From Geobacillus subterraneus (lineage in GTDB: Bacteria; Bacillota; Bacilli; Bacillales; Anoxybacillaceae): DNA of 64,000 bases. Location: assembly GCF_001618685.1 (NCBI RefSeq), contig NZ_CP014342.1:2232001-2296000 (forward strand), written 5' to 3'. A program made the position numbers and the translations under genes. The stretch's first letter is position 1. The number at the start of each line of letters is the position of its first letter. Positions 56,933 through 64,000 of this stretch are shown here, one piece after another. The notes under the pieces were generated by a model. It did no database searches, had not been told where the DNA came from, and saw nothing but the letters and a program-made list of their open reading frames with translations.

Positions 56933-57042
56933 CTATGACGTGAACGATATAACGCCGCCGGCTGCTGGATACAACGCCCGAAAAATCTCCCAAACGACCC
57001 GGCTGGGTCGAATTTGAAGAACAACCGTTTCCGATTATGCCG

Positions 57043-57705
57043 CTAGCCGACGACTTTTTCCTCAAACCGGTCGATGTCGCTGTCAGCACCGATCACGACC
57101 AACACATCGCCTTTGCGGATGATTTCCGAAGCAAGCGGTGAGACGATGACGCTCGCTCCGCGCTTAATGGCGACGATGTTAATGCCGTAGCGGGCGCGGA
57201 TGTCAAGCTCGAGCAGCGAATGGCCGTCAAGCCGTTCGCTCGCGACAATCTCGACGATGCTATGTTTGTCCGACAGCTCCAAATAGTCCAAGACGTTGTT
57301 CGAAATAAGGTTATGGGCGATCCGCTCCCCCATGTCCCGCTCCGGATGCACGATTTGGTCGGCGCCGATTTTTTTCAGCACTTTTTCATGGTAATCGTTT
57401 GTCGCCTTGACCGTAATATGGTTGACACCGAGCTCTTTTAAAATGAGCGTCGTTAAAATGCTCGCCTGAATGTTGTCGCCGATCGCAACAATGACATGGT
57501 CAAAGTTGCGGATGCCTAAGCTTTTCAGCACGTTTTCGTCCGTCGTATCGCCAACAACAGCGTGCGAGGCGATGGCTGCAAATTCGTTCACCCGATCTTC
57601 GTCAATGTCAATCGCGAGCACTTCCATCCCTTGTTCGCTCAATGTCCGGCAAATGCTGCCTCCAAATCGCCCGAGACCGATCACCGCAAACTGTTTCTTT
57701 TTCAT
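57043..57705 (-). CDS. ktrC: Potassium channel regulatory subunit KtrC (RCK, TrkA family)
   Basis: A 220-residue cytoplasmic gating protein. RCK_N with the nucleotide fold VIGLGRFGGSICRTL (about 7-21) and acidic end IDIDED, followed by the RCK_C domain (about 135-218, VASERLDGHSLLELDIRARYGINIVAI). It controls a Ktr potassium channel (KtrD-type), not in this window. Start set by GGAGGAATCAACG. Terminates near the rnjA hairpin, convergently. Confidence 0.92.
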   Translation of the reverse strand: MKKKQFAVIGLGRFGGSICRTLSEQGMEVLAIDIDEDRVNEFAAIASHAVVGDTTDENVLKSLGIRNFDHVIVAIGDNIQASILTTLILKELGVNHITVKATNDYHEKVLKKIGADQIVHPERDMGERIAHNLISNNVLDYLELSDKHSIVEIVASERLDGHSLLELDIRARYGINIVAIKRGASVIVSPLASEIIRKGDVLVVIGADSDIDRFEEKVVG

Positions 57706-57904
57706 CGTTGATTCCTCCACCAATTGTCAATCGTCGCTTCCCCCCTTATTGTAGCAAAAAAGAAAAGGAACGAAAACGATTCTTCGCTCCTTGTCGATCG
57801 TCGGTTACGCCTGCTCTGTCTTTTCCGTTTCTTTTTAACATGGCTGTTGCTCCGGTCAGCTCCGGCATTGGTTCACGCAGTTTCACGCTTCATTCCTCCA
57901 TTGG

Positions 57905-57937
57905 AAAAGAAAGGCCTAACGCCCCGTTAGACCTTTC
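57905..57937 (-). terminator. Terminator of the peroxiredoxin gene
   Basis: AAAGG(T)CTAAC/GTTAG(G)CCTTT with a GGGGC loop and TTTTCC tail on the minus strand. Confidence 0.8.
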
Positions 57938-57959
57938 TCCATGATTCACGCGAATGGCC

Positions 57960-58508
57960 CTACACCGTCAACGTCGCTTGCCCCGGCTTCCAGTTGGCCG
58001 GACAGAGGCCGCCGGTTTGCAGCGCTTGCAGCACGCGCAATACTTCATCAACATCGCGGCCGATGTTGTTATGGTGAACGACGGCATATTTCAGCTCGCC
58101 TTCCGGATCGATGATGAATAGTCCGCGCAGCGCGACGCCCTCTTCTTCAATGAGCACGCCGTAATCGCGCGAAACTTGCTGCGTCCGATCGGCAGCGAGC
58201 GGGTATTTAATTTGACCGATGCCGTTTTGGTCGCGCGGCACATCCATCCACGCCTTATGCGAGTAAACCGAGTCGGTCGACGCGCCGATCACGACCGCGT
58301 CTAAGTCTTCGAACTCGTCATAACGGTCGGAGATGGCCGTAATTTCCGTCGGGCAAACGAACGTAAAATCGAGCGGATAGAAGAACAGCACGGTCCACTT
58401 GCTGTTTTTCATGTTTTCTTCAAGGCTGACGCGGCCGAATTCTCCGTTCGGCAGGACAGCCTCCATTTCAAAACGCGGAGCTTGTTTTCCGACTAGGCGC
58501 TCTGCCAT
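57960..58508 (-). CDS. Typical 2-Cys peroxiredoxin (AhpC/TSA family)
   Basis: A 182-residue thiol peroxidase. The peroxidatic cysteine lies in DFTFVCPTEI (about residue 50) and the resolving cysteine in GGLCPANWKPG near 168, so it is a complete 2-Cys protein. It reduces peroxides using a thioredoxin-type donor. GGAGGGATTACAT sets the start. In B. subtilis this position between ktrC and ykuS holds other genes. Confidence 0.93.
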   Translation of the reverse strand: MAERLVGKQAPRFEMEAVLPNGEFGRVSLEENMKNSKWTVLFFYPLDFTFVCPTEITAISDRYDEFEDLDAVVIGASTDSVYSHKAWMDVPRDQNGIGQIKYPLAADRTQQVSRDYGVLIEEEGVALRGLFIIDPEGELKYAVVHHNNIGRDVDEVLRVLQALQTGGLCPANWKPGQATLTV

Positions 58509-58712
58509 ATGTAATCCCTCCACTGCCAAAAAATAGCGATGCCTACCGTTCGCTGACATCATTCATTGCAACACTCCGAACCTTCGGACAGAGGTTAAAA
58601 AGAGGCGAAATGATTTCCCATCTTCTTTTCATCGGTTCTGTTTTAAGGAGAAACGGCCGCTATGTCTTGATTTCGCCCAACCTTGATTGGTTTGCTCAGG
58701 CGAACGGCCCCA

Positions 58713-58744
58713 CAAAAAACGGGCTGCTGGCGCACACAGCCCGA
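58713..58744 (-). terminator. Terminator of the YkuS gene
   Basis: CGGGCTG/CAGCCCG stem with a ten-base loop and TTTTTTG tail on the minus strand. Confidence 0.8.
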
Positions 58745-58750
58745 TAATTG

Positions 58751-58993
58751 TTACCGAAGCTTTTGTTCAATTTTTTGGCAAATTTCTTCCGCGGTAAGTC
58801 CGCTCGCTTCAATGACCGGACCGGACGTGACCATGTTTTGAATGCCGGTGACGTTTGTATCTAAGCCGGTAATGACGCAACAATCGCAGCCTTTCGCATC
58901 TTGTTCGCTACGCAGCGGAACAACGTCATACCCTCTTTCCTTCAACGCCTCCTGCACGTCGGTCAGCGATTGCTCGACACCGATTTTCGCCAT
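58751..58993 (-). CDS. ykuS: UPF0180 family protein YkuS
   Basis: An 80-residue protein ([27 protein letters not shown]) with an alpha/beta fold and a central [18 protein letters not shown]. Function unknown; UPF0180. GGAGGTGGAGTGTG gives the start. It shares transcription direction with dapL, dapH and darB, as in the yku cluster. Confidence 0.92.
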   Translation of the reverse strand: MAKIGVEQSLTDVQEALKERGYDVVPLRSEQDAKGCDCCVITGLDTNVTGIQNMVTSGPVIEASGLTAEEICQKIEQKLR

Positions 58994-59045
58994 CACACTC
59001 CACCTCCTCACACATAATGTGTCTTAATGGAGGCGGAACTATACT

Positions 59046-60179
59046 TCATTCCATATTCCCTTTCCACGAAAAATAGTCGATTAAAAAAGCGATGGCCCGA
59101 TCGATCGCCGCCTCATTTGGGGCCAGCTTCGCATGGTGCAGCCCGTATGGCGAATCGACGCCAAGCCAAAACATAAAACCGGGGATCTCTGCCAACATAT
59201 AGCCAAAATCTTCACCGGTCATCGCCTCTTTGCAGCGGATGACATTCATGTCGGCATGCGTTTCAGCAAATTGGATAAACTCTGTCGTCAACGACGGGTC
59301 GTTGTACACTTCGTGGTACATGGCGCCGTAATCAATCGCCGCCTCACATTCGTAAGCCACTTCCACCCCGCGGACGATCGCTTCAATCCGCCGCTTCACT
59401 GCCTGCATCGCCGCCGTCGACAGCGTCCGGATCGTCCCTTCGAGCCGAGCGCGTTCGGCGATGACGTTTTGCACGGTTCCGCCGGTAATTTTTCCGATCG
59501 TAATGACGGCGCTGTCAAGCGGATCAACGTTGCGGGCGACGATCGATTGCAGCTGGGTGACGAGCGTGCAGGCGGCGACGACCATATCGTTGGCTAAGTG
59601 CGGAAACGCCGCATGGCCGCCTTTCCCTTTTAAATCAATAAACAGTTCAGACGTATTGGCAAACAGCAGCCCTTCTTTCGTCGCGATCGTGCCGACCGGA
59701 TATTCCGGGGCGATATGCAAGGCGACGATCATATCCGGCTTCCACTCGCGCATTATATCGCTTTCTAACATCGGCTTCGCCCCGCCCGGTCCTTCTTCGG
59801 CCGGTTGGAAAATAAACAGCAAATCGTCTTTGAGCGGGTGATGGGCAAAATGAGTCAACACGCCAAGAGCGATGCTCATATGGACGTCATGGCCGCACGC
59901 ATGCATTTGCCCTTCATGTTCGGAGCGATACGGCAGGCCGGTTTCTTCGCTGATCGGCAAGCCGTCGATATCGGCGCGGTAGCCGATCGTTTTTTGCGGC
60001 GCTGTTCCGTTGACTTTCACAAAAATGCCGGTTTTCCACGTCCGGACATCAAGCCGCTCCTGCGGCAGCGACCGAATATACTCCAGCAAATATTGCTGTG
60101 TTTTAAACTCTTGAAACCCGAGTTCGGGAATTTTATGCAAGTCGCGGCGAATGGCGACAAATGGGCTGATCGCTTCCAT
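59046..60179 (-). CDS. dapL: N-acetyldiaminopimelate deacetylase DapL (YkuR)
   Basis: A 377-residue M20-type metallohydrolase. [11 protein letters not shown] near 14, the metal motif [14 protein letters not shown] (about 89-102) and [14 protein letters not shown] (about 126) are intact. It removes the acetyl group from N-acetyl-LL-diaminopimelate in the acetylase branch. ATG is preceded by GGAGGAG, which lies directly at the intron's 3' junction. Part of the dapHL unit that the intron separates. Confidence 0.93.
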   Translation of the reverse strand: MEAISPFVAIRRDLHKIPELGFQEFKTQQYLLEYIRSLPQERLDVRTWKTGIFVKVNGTAPQKTIGYRADIDGLPISEETGLPYRSEHEGQMHACGHDVHMSIALGVLTHFAHHPLKDDLLFIFQPAEEGPGGAKPMLESDIMREWKPDMIVALHIAPEYPVGTIATKEGLLFANTSELFIDLKGKGGHAAFPHLANDMVVAACTLVTQLQSIVARNVDPLDSAVITIGKITGGTVQNVIAERARLEGTIRTLSTAAMQAVKRRIEAIVRGVEVAYECEAAIDYGAMYHEVYNDPSLTTEFIQFAETHADMNVIRCKEAMTGEDFGYMLAEIPGFMFWLGVDSPYGLHHAKLAPNEAAIDRAIAFLIDYFSWKGNME

Positions 60180-60225
60180 CTTCTCTCCTCCAATCGAGTA
60201 GGAGAGGGTGACTAACCCTCGTCCT

Positions 60226-60264
60226 CTCACACCACCGTACGTACCGTTCGGTATACGGCGGTTC
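60226..60264 (-). ncRNA. Intron domain V (catalytic core)
   Basis: Hairpin CCGCCGTAT...GTACGGTGG with the GAAC loop region typical of group IIC introns. It lies a few bases after the reverse transcriptase stop. Confidence 0.85.
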
Positions 60265-60266
60265 CA

Positions 60267-61526
60267 TTAAGTCTGACGCAGAGATTCATATCGTTGATAA
60301 AGACTCTTCAGCCCTTGGCTCTCCCAATAGGAGTTGCCAAGGGCTTTATGCAAGATGGGACTAGCGGCCACTCTCCAATATTTCTTCCGAGTGTTTCCCC
60401 ATTCATATGCTTTCCGCTTGGGCACTCCTAAACTTTGCAGTTTTCGGACTCTGGTTCTCGGAAGTTTCCACTCTTTCCATTGGCACATGCGCAGCCTTCG
60501 TCGAATCCATCCATCTAGTTCTTTGAACACACTTGGAGTCTCTGCTAACGAGAAGTATCCACACCATCCCAGAATGTACTGGTTGAGCTGTTCGATTCGC
60601 TCGGGCATGGGAATCGGTTTCGATCGACTCGTCATGGTGCGTATCCTTTGCTTCATGCGCCGAATACTTTCCTTTGCGATCCGGATTTTTGGCTCCTTAT
60701 TTGGGGTGAAGCTAAAACCGAGGAATTTTCTCCTCCACGGTCGATCCACTGCCGATTTGGTTTCATTGACTTTCAGCCGGAGTTTCTTTTCAATGAATGC
60801 CGTGATCGATTTCATCACCCGTTCCCCGGCCTTCTTCGTCCTTACGTAGATATTGCAGTCATCCGCATACCGTACAAATTTGTGCCCTCGTTTTTCCAAT
60901 TCTTTGTCCAGCTCATCCAAGAGAATGTTGGACAAAAGTGGACTGAGCGGCCCTCCTTGTGGAGTCCCCTCTTGTGTTTCCATGACCACCCCGTTGATCA
61001 TGACCCCTGCCTGTAGATACTTCCGTATCAACTTTAGGAGGATTTTGTCTGGAATTCGTTTCGCTAATATCCCCATCAGTTTGTCATGGTTGACTCGATC
61101 AAAGAACTTTTCCAAGTCGATATCTACCACCCATGTATATCCTTCCTGAATATACTGCTTCGCCTTTTTCACCGCGTCGTGTCCTCTTCGACCGGGACGA
61201 AACCCGTAGCTGTGTTCCGAAAAGGATGGGTCAAAGATCGGCGTGAGCACTTGGGCGATGGCCTGTTGGATGAACCGGTCTGTCACGGTCGGGATTCCTA
61301 GTAACCTGACTCCTCCGTTCGGTTTCGGGATTTCGACCCGTCGGACCGGGCAAGGTTCGTAGGTCCCTTCTTCCAAAGCGCGCCGTATCACGTCCCAATG
61401 TTCCACGAGGTGTCTTCGCAGGTCTTTGACGGACATTCCATCGGTTCCATGGGACCCTTTATTCTTTTCCACTTGTTTGAGTGCTCGCAGGAGATTCTCC
61501 CGTGACAGTACCTGTTTCATCCACAT
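60267..61526 (-). CDS. ltrA: Group II intron reverse transcriptase/maturase (class C, thermostable type)
   Basis: A 419-residue intron-encoded protein in domain IV. RT motifs: VRRVEIPKPNGGVRLLGIP (about 61-79), YGFRPGRRGHDAV, DIDLEKFFDRVNHD (about 135-148), TPQGGPLSPLLSNILLD and YADD (220-223); maturase/thumb region follows (PWRRKFLGFSFTP, NQYILGWCGYF). No HNH endonuclease domain, as in class C. It resembles the thermostable GsI-IIC RT from Geobacillus. The stop lies a few bases before domain V. Confidence 0.95.
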   Translation of the reverse strand: MWMKQVLSRENLLRALKQVEKNKGSHGTDGMSVKDLRRHLVEHWDVIRRALEEGTYEPCPVRRVEIPKPNGGVRLLGIPTVTDRFIQQAIAQVLTPIFDPSFSEHSYGFRPGRRGHDAVKKAKQYIQEGYTWVVDIDLEKFFDRVNHDKLMGILAKRIPDKILLKLIRKYLQAGVMINGVVMETQEGTPQGGPLSPLLSNILLDELDKELEKRGHKFVRYADDCNIYVRTKKAGERVMKSITAFIEKKLRLKVNETKSAVDRPWRRKFLGFSFTPNKEPKIRIAKESIRRMKQRIRTMTSRSKPIPMPERIEQLNQYILGWCGYFSLAETPSVFKELDGWIRRRLRMCQWKEWKLPRTRVRKLQSLGVPKRKAYEWGNTRKKYWRVAASPILHKALGNSYWESQGLKSLYQRYESLRQT

Positions 61527-62080
61527 TCCGATTCTTCCTCTCTACGTGAACGATCCGTTCTATTTGTGCCATCTTCTTCTCCACCCTCTTGAGGTCCCCC
61601 ATGGACTTCACCATTTCCTCCCTCAAGCAGGCCCTTTCGGGTTGTCTGCTTCATCAAAGAAGATGAACGCCTAGTGGCCGTTCTCCTTCATGGTTCGGTC
61701 CTTCCCCTTCTATCTTAAGCTAGACGGGTACTATGACCTCTGCTGACTTCTGTCCGTTCAGCGTTGGATCGCTCCAACGGTTGCCAAGCGCACTTGGCTT
61801 CCCGGACAGACCTCCCCGGGTAAGAGTGCAGTCTTTCCTTCCATCTATCTGCTTCATTTACTCGGTATCACCTTCGGCAGAAAGGGCTTCGTTTTGTCGT
61901 GCAAACTCACCCAATGATACCCAGCCTCCTATGAAGTTCGTGTTCCTCAGACCGGAAGTTTGCCGCCCGCTTCCTTCAGATTCTGCGTCGCCGCAGACAC
62001 CCTTGCGTTAAGCTAACTGCTACTTCTGCCTTCGCAGTTCGGGACTTTCACCCTATAGACTGCACCCATGCCGGGCGCAC
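61527..62080 (-). ncRNA. Group IIC intron domains I-IV 5' part
   Basis: About 550 bases of non-coding RNA beginning GTGCGCCC and including GCAGTCTATAGGGTGAAAGTC and AACTGCGAAGGCAGAAG, the 5' scaffold of domain I. No protein gene here; ORFs in this stretch have no support. Confidence 0.85.
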
Positions 62081-62084
62081 TCGG

Positions 62085-62117
62085 AAAAAAGCTGCCCTGT
62101 GAGCGGACAGCTTTTTC
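62085..62117 (-). terminator. Terminator of dapH, used as intron insertion site
   Basis: AAGCTG(T)CC/GG(G)CAGCTT stem with a seven-base loop and TTTTTT on the minus strand; the intron starts four bases after the T-run. Confidence 0.85.
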
Positions 62118-62123
62118 ATGTCA

Positions 62124-62834
62124 TTATAATTGGCGAAGCTCTTGTTTAATTTCCGTTTTCGCTCTCGTTTGTTCGTCAATTTGCTTAATGACGCGCGCCG
62201 GCACGCCGGCCACGACCGTATACGGCGGCACGTCTTCGACGACGATTGCCCCAGCAGCGACGACCGCCCCTTTGCCGACGGTGACACCTTCCAAAATGAC
62301 GGCATTAGCTCCAACGAGAACATCATCTTCAATCACGACCGGCTTGGCCGATGGCGGTTCAATCACTCCGGCCAACACCGCGCCAGCGCCGATATGGCAG
62401 TTTTTCCCGACCGTTGCCCGGCCACCGAGCACGGCGTTCATATCGATCATCGTCCCTTCGCCGACGACGGCGCCGATGTTGATGACTGCTCCCATCATAA
62501 TGACCGCATTGTCGCCGATCTCGACGTGATCGCGAATAATGGCGCCCGGCTCAATGCGCGCTTTCACCCCTTTTAAATCCAATAGCGGAATGGCGGAGTT
62601 GCGGCGGTCATTTTCGACGACATAATCCTCGATTTTGTCCCGATTCGCCTCGATAGCGGCTTGAATGTCTTGCCATTCGCCAAACACCACGCCGGTGTTG
62701 CCAGCGATAAACGTTTTCGCGCCCGGGCCGAAGTCGATGCCTTCCACGTTCCCTTTTATGTATACTTTGACCGGGGTTGATTTTTTGCTGTTTTGAATAA
62801 ATGAGATGATTTCATTCGCATCCATCATTTTCAT
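62124..62834 (-). CDS. dapH: 2,3,4,5-tetrahydropyridine-2,6-dicarboxylate N-acetyltransferase (DapH)
   Basis: A 236-residue left-handed beta-helix acyltransferase starting [16 protein letters not shown]. The hexapeptide repeats run from about 85 to 205 ([37 protein letters not shown]). Acetylates tetrahydrodipicolinate, upstream of DapL. GGAGGAGC at nine bases selects the start; frames further upstream lack conservation. Ends before a terminator that precedes the intron. Confidence 0.97.
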   Translation of the reverse strand: MKMMDANEIISFIQNSKKSTPVKVYIKGNVEGIDFGPGAKTFIAGNTGVVFGEWQDIQAAIEANRDKIEDYVVENDRRNSAIPLLDLKGVKARIEPGAIIRDHVEIGDNAVIMMGAVINIGAVVGEGTMIDMNAVLGGRATVGKNCHIGAGAVLAGVIEPPSAKPVVIEDDVLVGANAVILEGVTVGKGAVVAAGAIVVEDVPPYTVVAGVPARVIKQIDEQTRAKTEIKQELRQL

Positions 62835-62927
62835 GGGCCATTGCTCCTCCTTGTCCATGTTCGTTTCTTCTTTACTGTAGCAAAACAAAGATGATCGTGG
62901 CAAGCGTCAATTCCCGGGCGCGCCCAG

Positions 62928-63413
62928 CTATGGCTTAGGCGTGCCTTTTTGTTTACGCAGTTCTTTATTTAGCTGCTTTAAAATTTCCCGCCGGGTAAAA
63001 ATCCCTTCAAAATAGCCGTCATCGTTTTCTACGCAGACGAATGGATGATTGACGACAAGTCCGACCGCCTTCATCAAGCTGTCGTCGAGCCGGAGGCGCG
63101 GAATGTTTCGATTCATCACTTCTTCGACCTTCATCGTTTCGAGCCGTTCAAACTCGATGCGCTCTAATCCTAACATCGCATCCATAATCATCGTCATGCT
63201 GATGAGCCCATGCAGTTTATACGATGTATCGAGAACTGGGATCGCTGAATAACCGGTTTTTGTCAAGACGAGCAGCGCATGATCCAAATAGTTTTCAGGC
63301 TGAACGTGCGCGACTTTATCCGCAGGGATGAGGAATGGTTTAACCGTCATGTTGGCCGGCTGTTTGTTTCCTAACCATGTCATGCCAATGTTCCGCCTTT
63401 CTCTTTTTTGCAT
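62928..63413 (-). CDS. darB: c-di-AMP-binding CBS protein DarB/CbpB (YkuL)
   Basis: A 161-residue protein with two CBS motifs (about 25-80 and 95-150) and the DarB-like features ADKVAHVQPENYLDHALLVLTKTGYSAIPVLD and FVCVENDDGYFEGIFTRREIL. B. subtilis DarB binds c-di-AMP and regulates Rel and pyruvate carboxylase when c-di-AMP is low; pyc lies in this window at 30673. GGAGAGGG before ATG gives this start, ten residues longer than an internal ATG. Confidence 0.9.
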   Translation of the reverse strand: MQKRERRNIGMTWLGNKQPANMTVKPFLIPADKVAHVQPENYLDHALLVLTKTGYSAIPVLDTSYKLHGLISMTMIMDAMLGLERIEFERLETMKVEEVMNRNIPRLRLDDSLMKAVGLVVNHPFVCVENDDGYFEGIFTRREILKQLNKELRKQKGTPKP

Positions 63414-63441
63414 CTTTCCCTCTCCACTTTTATCATACCAT

Positions 63442-63474
63442 AAAAAAGACTATCGCTTCTTGCCAAGCGATAGT
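63442..63474 (-). terminator. Terminator of abbA
   Basis: ACTATCGCTT/AAGCGATAGT with a five-base loop and TTTTTTA tail on the minus strand. Confidence 0.85.
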
Positions 63475-63487
63475 ACAAAACGACATG

Positions 63488-63685
63488 TTACCTTTCTTCA
63501 GTTAAAAGGCGGTCGTACAAACGTAAAAGCTGCCGATATCGTCGTTCGTCAGCCTCCTTATCCCCGTTTTCAATATCCGCCAGCTCCGAACGGACAAGTT
63601 CGAGCGCATATTCCTGGCTGAACAGCACCTCAAGCAACAATGACGCCTCCTCGCCCGACAGCTGCAGCGGCAGCCGCTTCGCCAT
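63488..63685 (-). CDS. abbA: AbbA-like antirepressor of AbrB
   Basis: A 65-residue helical protein (MAKRLPLQLSGEEASLLLEVLFSQEYALELV) that shares length, the EYA-ELL-SE-DIE-G pattern and the C-terminal YDRLL with B. subtilis AbbA (ykzF), which lies in the same place beside ykuL. AbbA is Spo0A-induced and blocks AbrB DNA binding. AAAGGGGGAG precedes the ATG. Sequence similarity is limited, so synteny carries weight. Confidence 0.78.
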   Translation of the reverse strand: MAKRLPLQLSGEEASLLLEVLFSQEYALELVRSELADIENGDKEADERRYRQLLRLYDRLLTEER

Positions 63686-63774
63686 CTTCACTCCCCCTTT
63701 GCCTCTTCCGCTTTCATATATATTCAGCGGCAAAGGAAAAAAGTCGTGGAAAAAAGCGTCATTTGCGGACAGGC

Positions 63775-63810
63775 AAAAAGGCCACCCATATGAATGGAAT
63801 GGCCTTTTTT
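63775..63810 (-). terminator. Terminator of the right-edge gene
   Basis: AAAAAGGCC/GGCCTTTTTT arms around an imperfect ATTC repeat; overlaps the stop codon of the partial gene. Confidence 0.85.
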
Positions 63811-64000
63811 CAATAATAGCGCAACGCCAAATAACCAATGGCAAAAATGGCGAGCAAGGCCGCAAGTACGTAAGCGAGAAGCAGCGGGTTGCGCAAGTAG
63901 GCATGCTCCTCGACCGTTTTCGGAATCGGCCCGTCAAGCTCCCCTTGCCAACGCTGTTGGCGTCCGAGGCGAACCGTATAGACGAACCCGATGACCGCGA
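63810..64000 (-). CDS. C-terminal part of a small membrane protein (partial)
   Basis: The last 63 codons of a gene that enters from the right edge. It reads VIGFVYTVRLGRQQRW, a polar linker, then one hydrophobic helix (LLLAYVLAALLAIFAIGYLALRYY) as C-terminus, plus an N-terminal hydrophobic start. Product not recognised; the 5' end lies outside. Confidence 0.6.
   Translation of the reverse strand, partial: AVIGFVYTVRLGRQQRWQGELDGPIPKTVEEHAYLRNPLLLAYVLAALLAIFAIGYLALRYY

Larger units (their letters stand above)
60193..62080 (-). mobile_element. Group IIC intron with its reverse transcriptase
   Basis: The minus strand starts with GTGCGCCCGGCATGGGTGCAG, the group II 5' consensus, and its first several hundred bases closely recall the Oceanobacillus iheyensis group IIC ribozyme. 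Domain V GAACCGCCGTATACCGAACG and partner GTACGTACGGTGG lie at about 60226-60264, with the CGC-type catalytic triad of class IIC; domain VI and the CTACTCGAT end are at 60193-60228. The intron sits directly after the dapH terminator hairpin, the class IIC habit. RNA domains I-III occupy about 61530-62080. Confidence 0.93.

Noticed and set aside
61733-62011. Plus-strand 92-codon frame within intron RNA
   Set aside because: Lies in the non-coding ribozyme sequence, opposite strand.

Overview
The window is a chromosomal segment of a moderately thermophilic Bacillaceae bacterium, most likely Geobacillus (G. kaustophilus / G. stearothermophilus group). Gene order follows the Bacillus subtilis dcw - ylb - cta - yla - pdh - yku arc read backwards. 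From memory, several proteins (PdhA, CtaA, BshC, YlbG) look nearly identical to Geobacillus entries, and coding regions are GC-rich with strong GGAGG-type ribosome binding sites. About 65 genes are visible. Most of the window is conserved core genome; accessory DNA is limited to two mobile elements and a few small intergenic systems.

Layout. 1-4246: head of the cell division and wall cluster (spoVD partial, pbpB, ftsL, rsmH), minus strand; mraZ, expected next to rsmH, is absent. 4524-9000: bshC, a DUF3397 membrane protein, a ketopantoate reductase homologue, gerR/rsfA-like regulator, an enoyl-CoA hydratase. 9108-10557: a TnpB-only IS200/IS605-type element. 10608-21881: ylb region (rpmF, ylbN, tmcAL with a frameshift, ylbL, ylbK, ylbJ, coaD, rsmD, ylbG, ylbF, ylbE, ylbD, ylbC, ylbB), with sporulation and coat genes mixed with translation and CoA biosynthesis. 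22056-30586: YugN-like gene, then the caa3 cytochrome c oxidase locus (ctaA divergent from ctaBCDEFG, plus ctaM-like DUF420). 30673-35796: pyc, ftsW, ylaN. 35961-42924: yla genes (ylaL, ylaK/phoH2, ylaJ, ylaI, ylaH, typA, ylaF) and an inositol monophosphatase. 43025-47426: small conserved genes, a nitronate monooxygenase, speA and the SR1/SR1P dual-function RNA. 47643-52518: pdhABCD. 53045-58993: def, a HAD phosphatase, a 23-residue peptide gene, rpoY-rnjA, ktrC, peroxiredoxin, a YkuS gene. 59046-62834: dapL and dapH, separated by a group IIC intron. 62928-64000: c-di-AMP receptor darB/cbpB, the AbrB antirepressor abbA and a partial membrane protein.

Themes. Heme A synthesis (ctaA, ctaB) sits beside the oxidase that uses it; pyruvate carboxylase and pyruvate dehydrogenase are both here; DapH and DapL are consecutive steps of the acetyl-dependent lysine/diaminopimelate pathway feeding the wall genes at the left end. 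Many genes are sporulation-linked (spoVD, gerR, ylbJ, ylbD, ylaJ, abbA).

Most notable: (1) both mobile elements lie directly behind rho-independent terminators; (2) the TnpB lacks the usual cysteine zinc ribbon; (3) tmcAL is split by a +1 change in a run of nine A; (4) mraZ is missing; (5) a structured, gene-poor interval beside rsmD carries an orphan terminator and a 39-codon ORF with a good ribosome binding site; (6) ylaI has a long leader that can fold into a multi-hairpin structure; (7) a stand-alone cationic 23-residue peptide gene has its own ribosome binding site and terminator. I found no CRISPR array, rRNA, tRNA or defence island.
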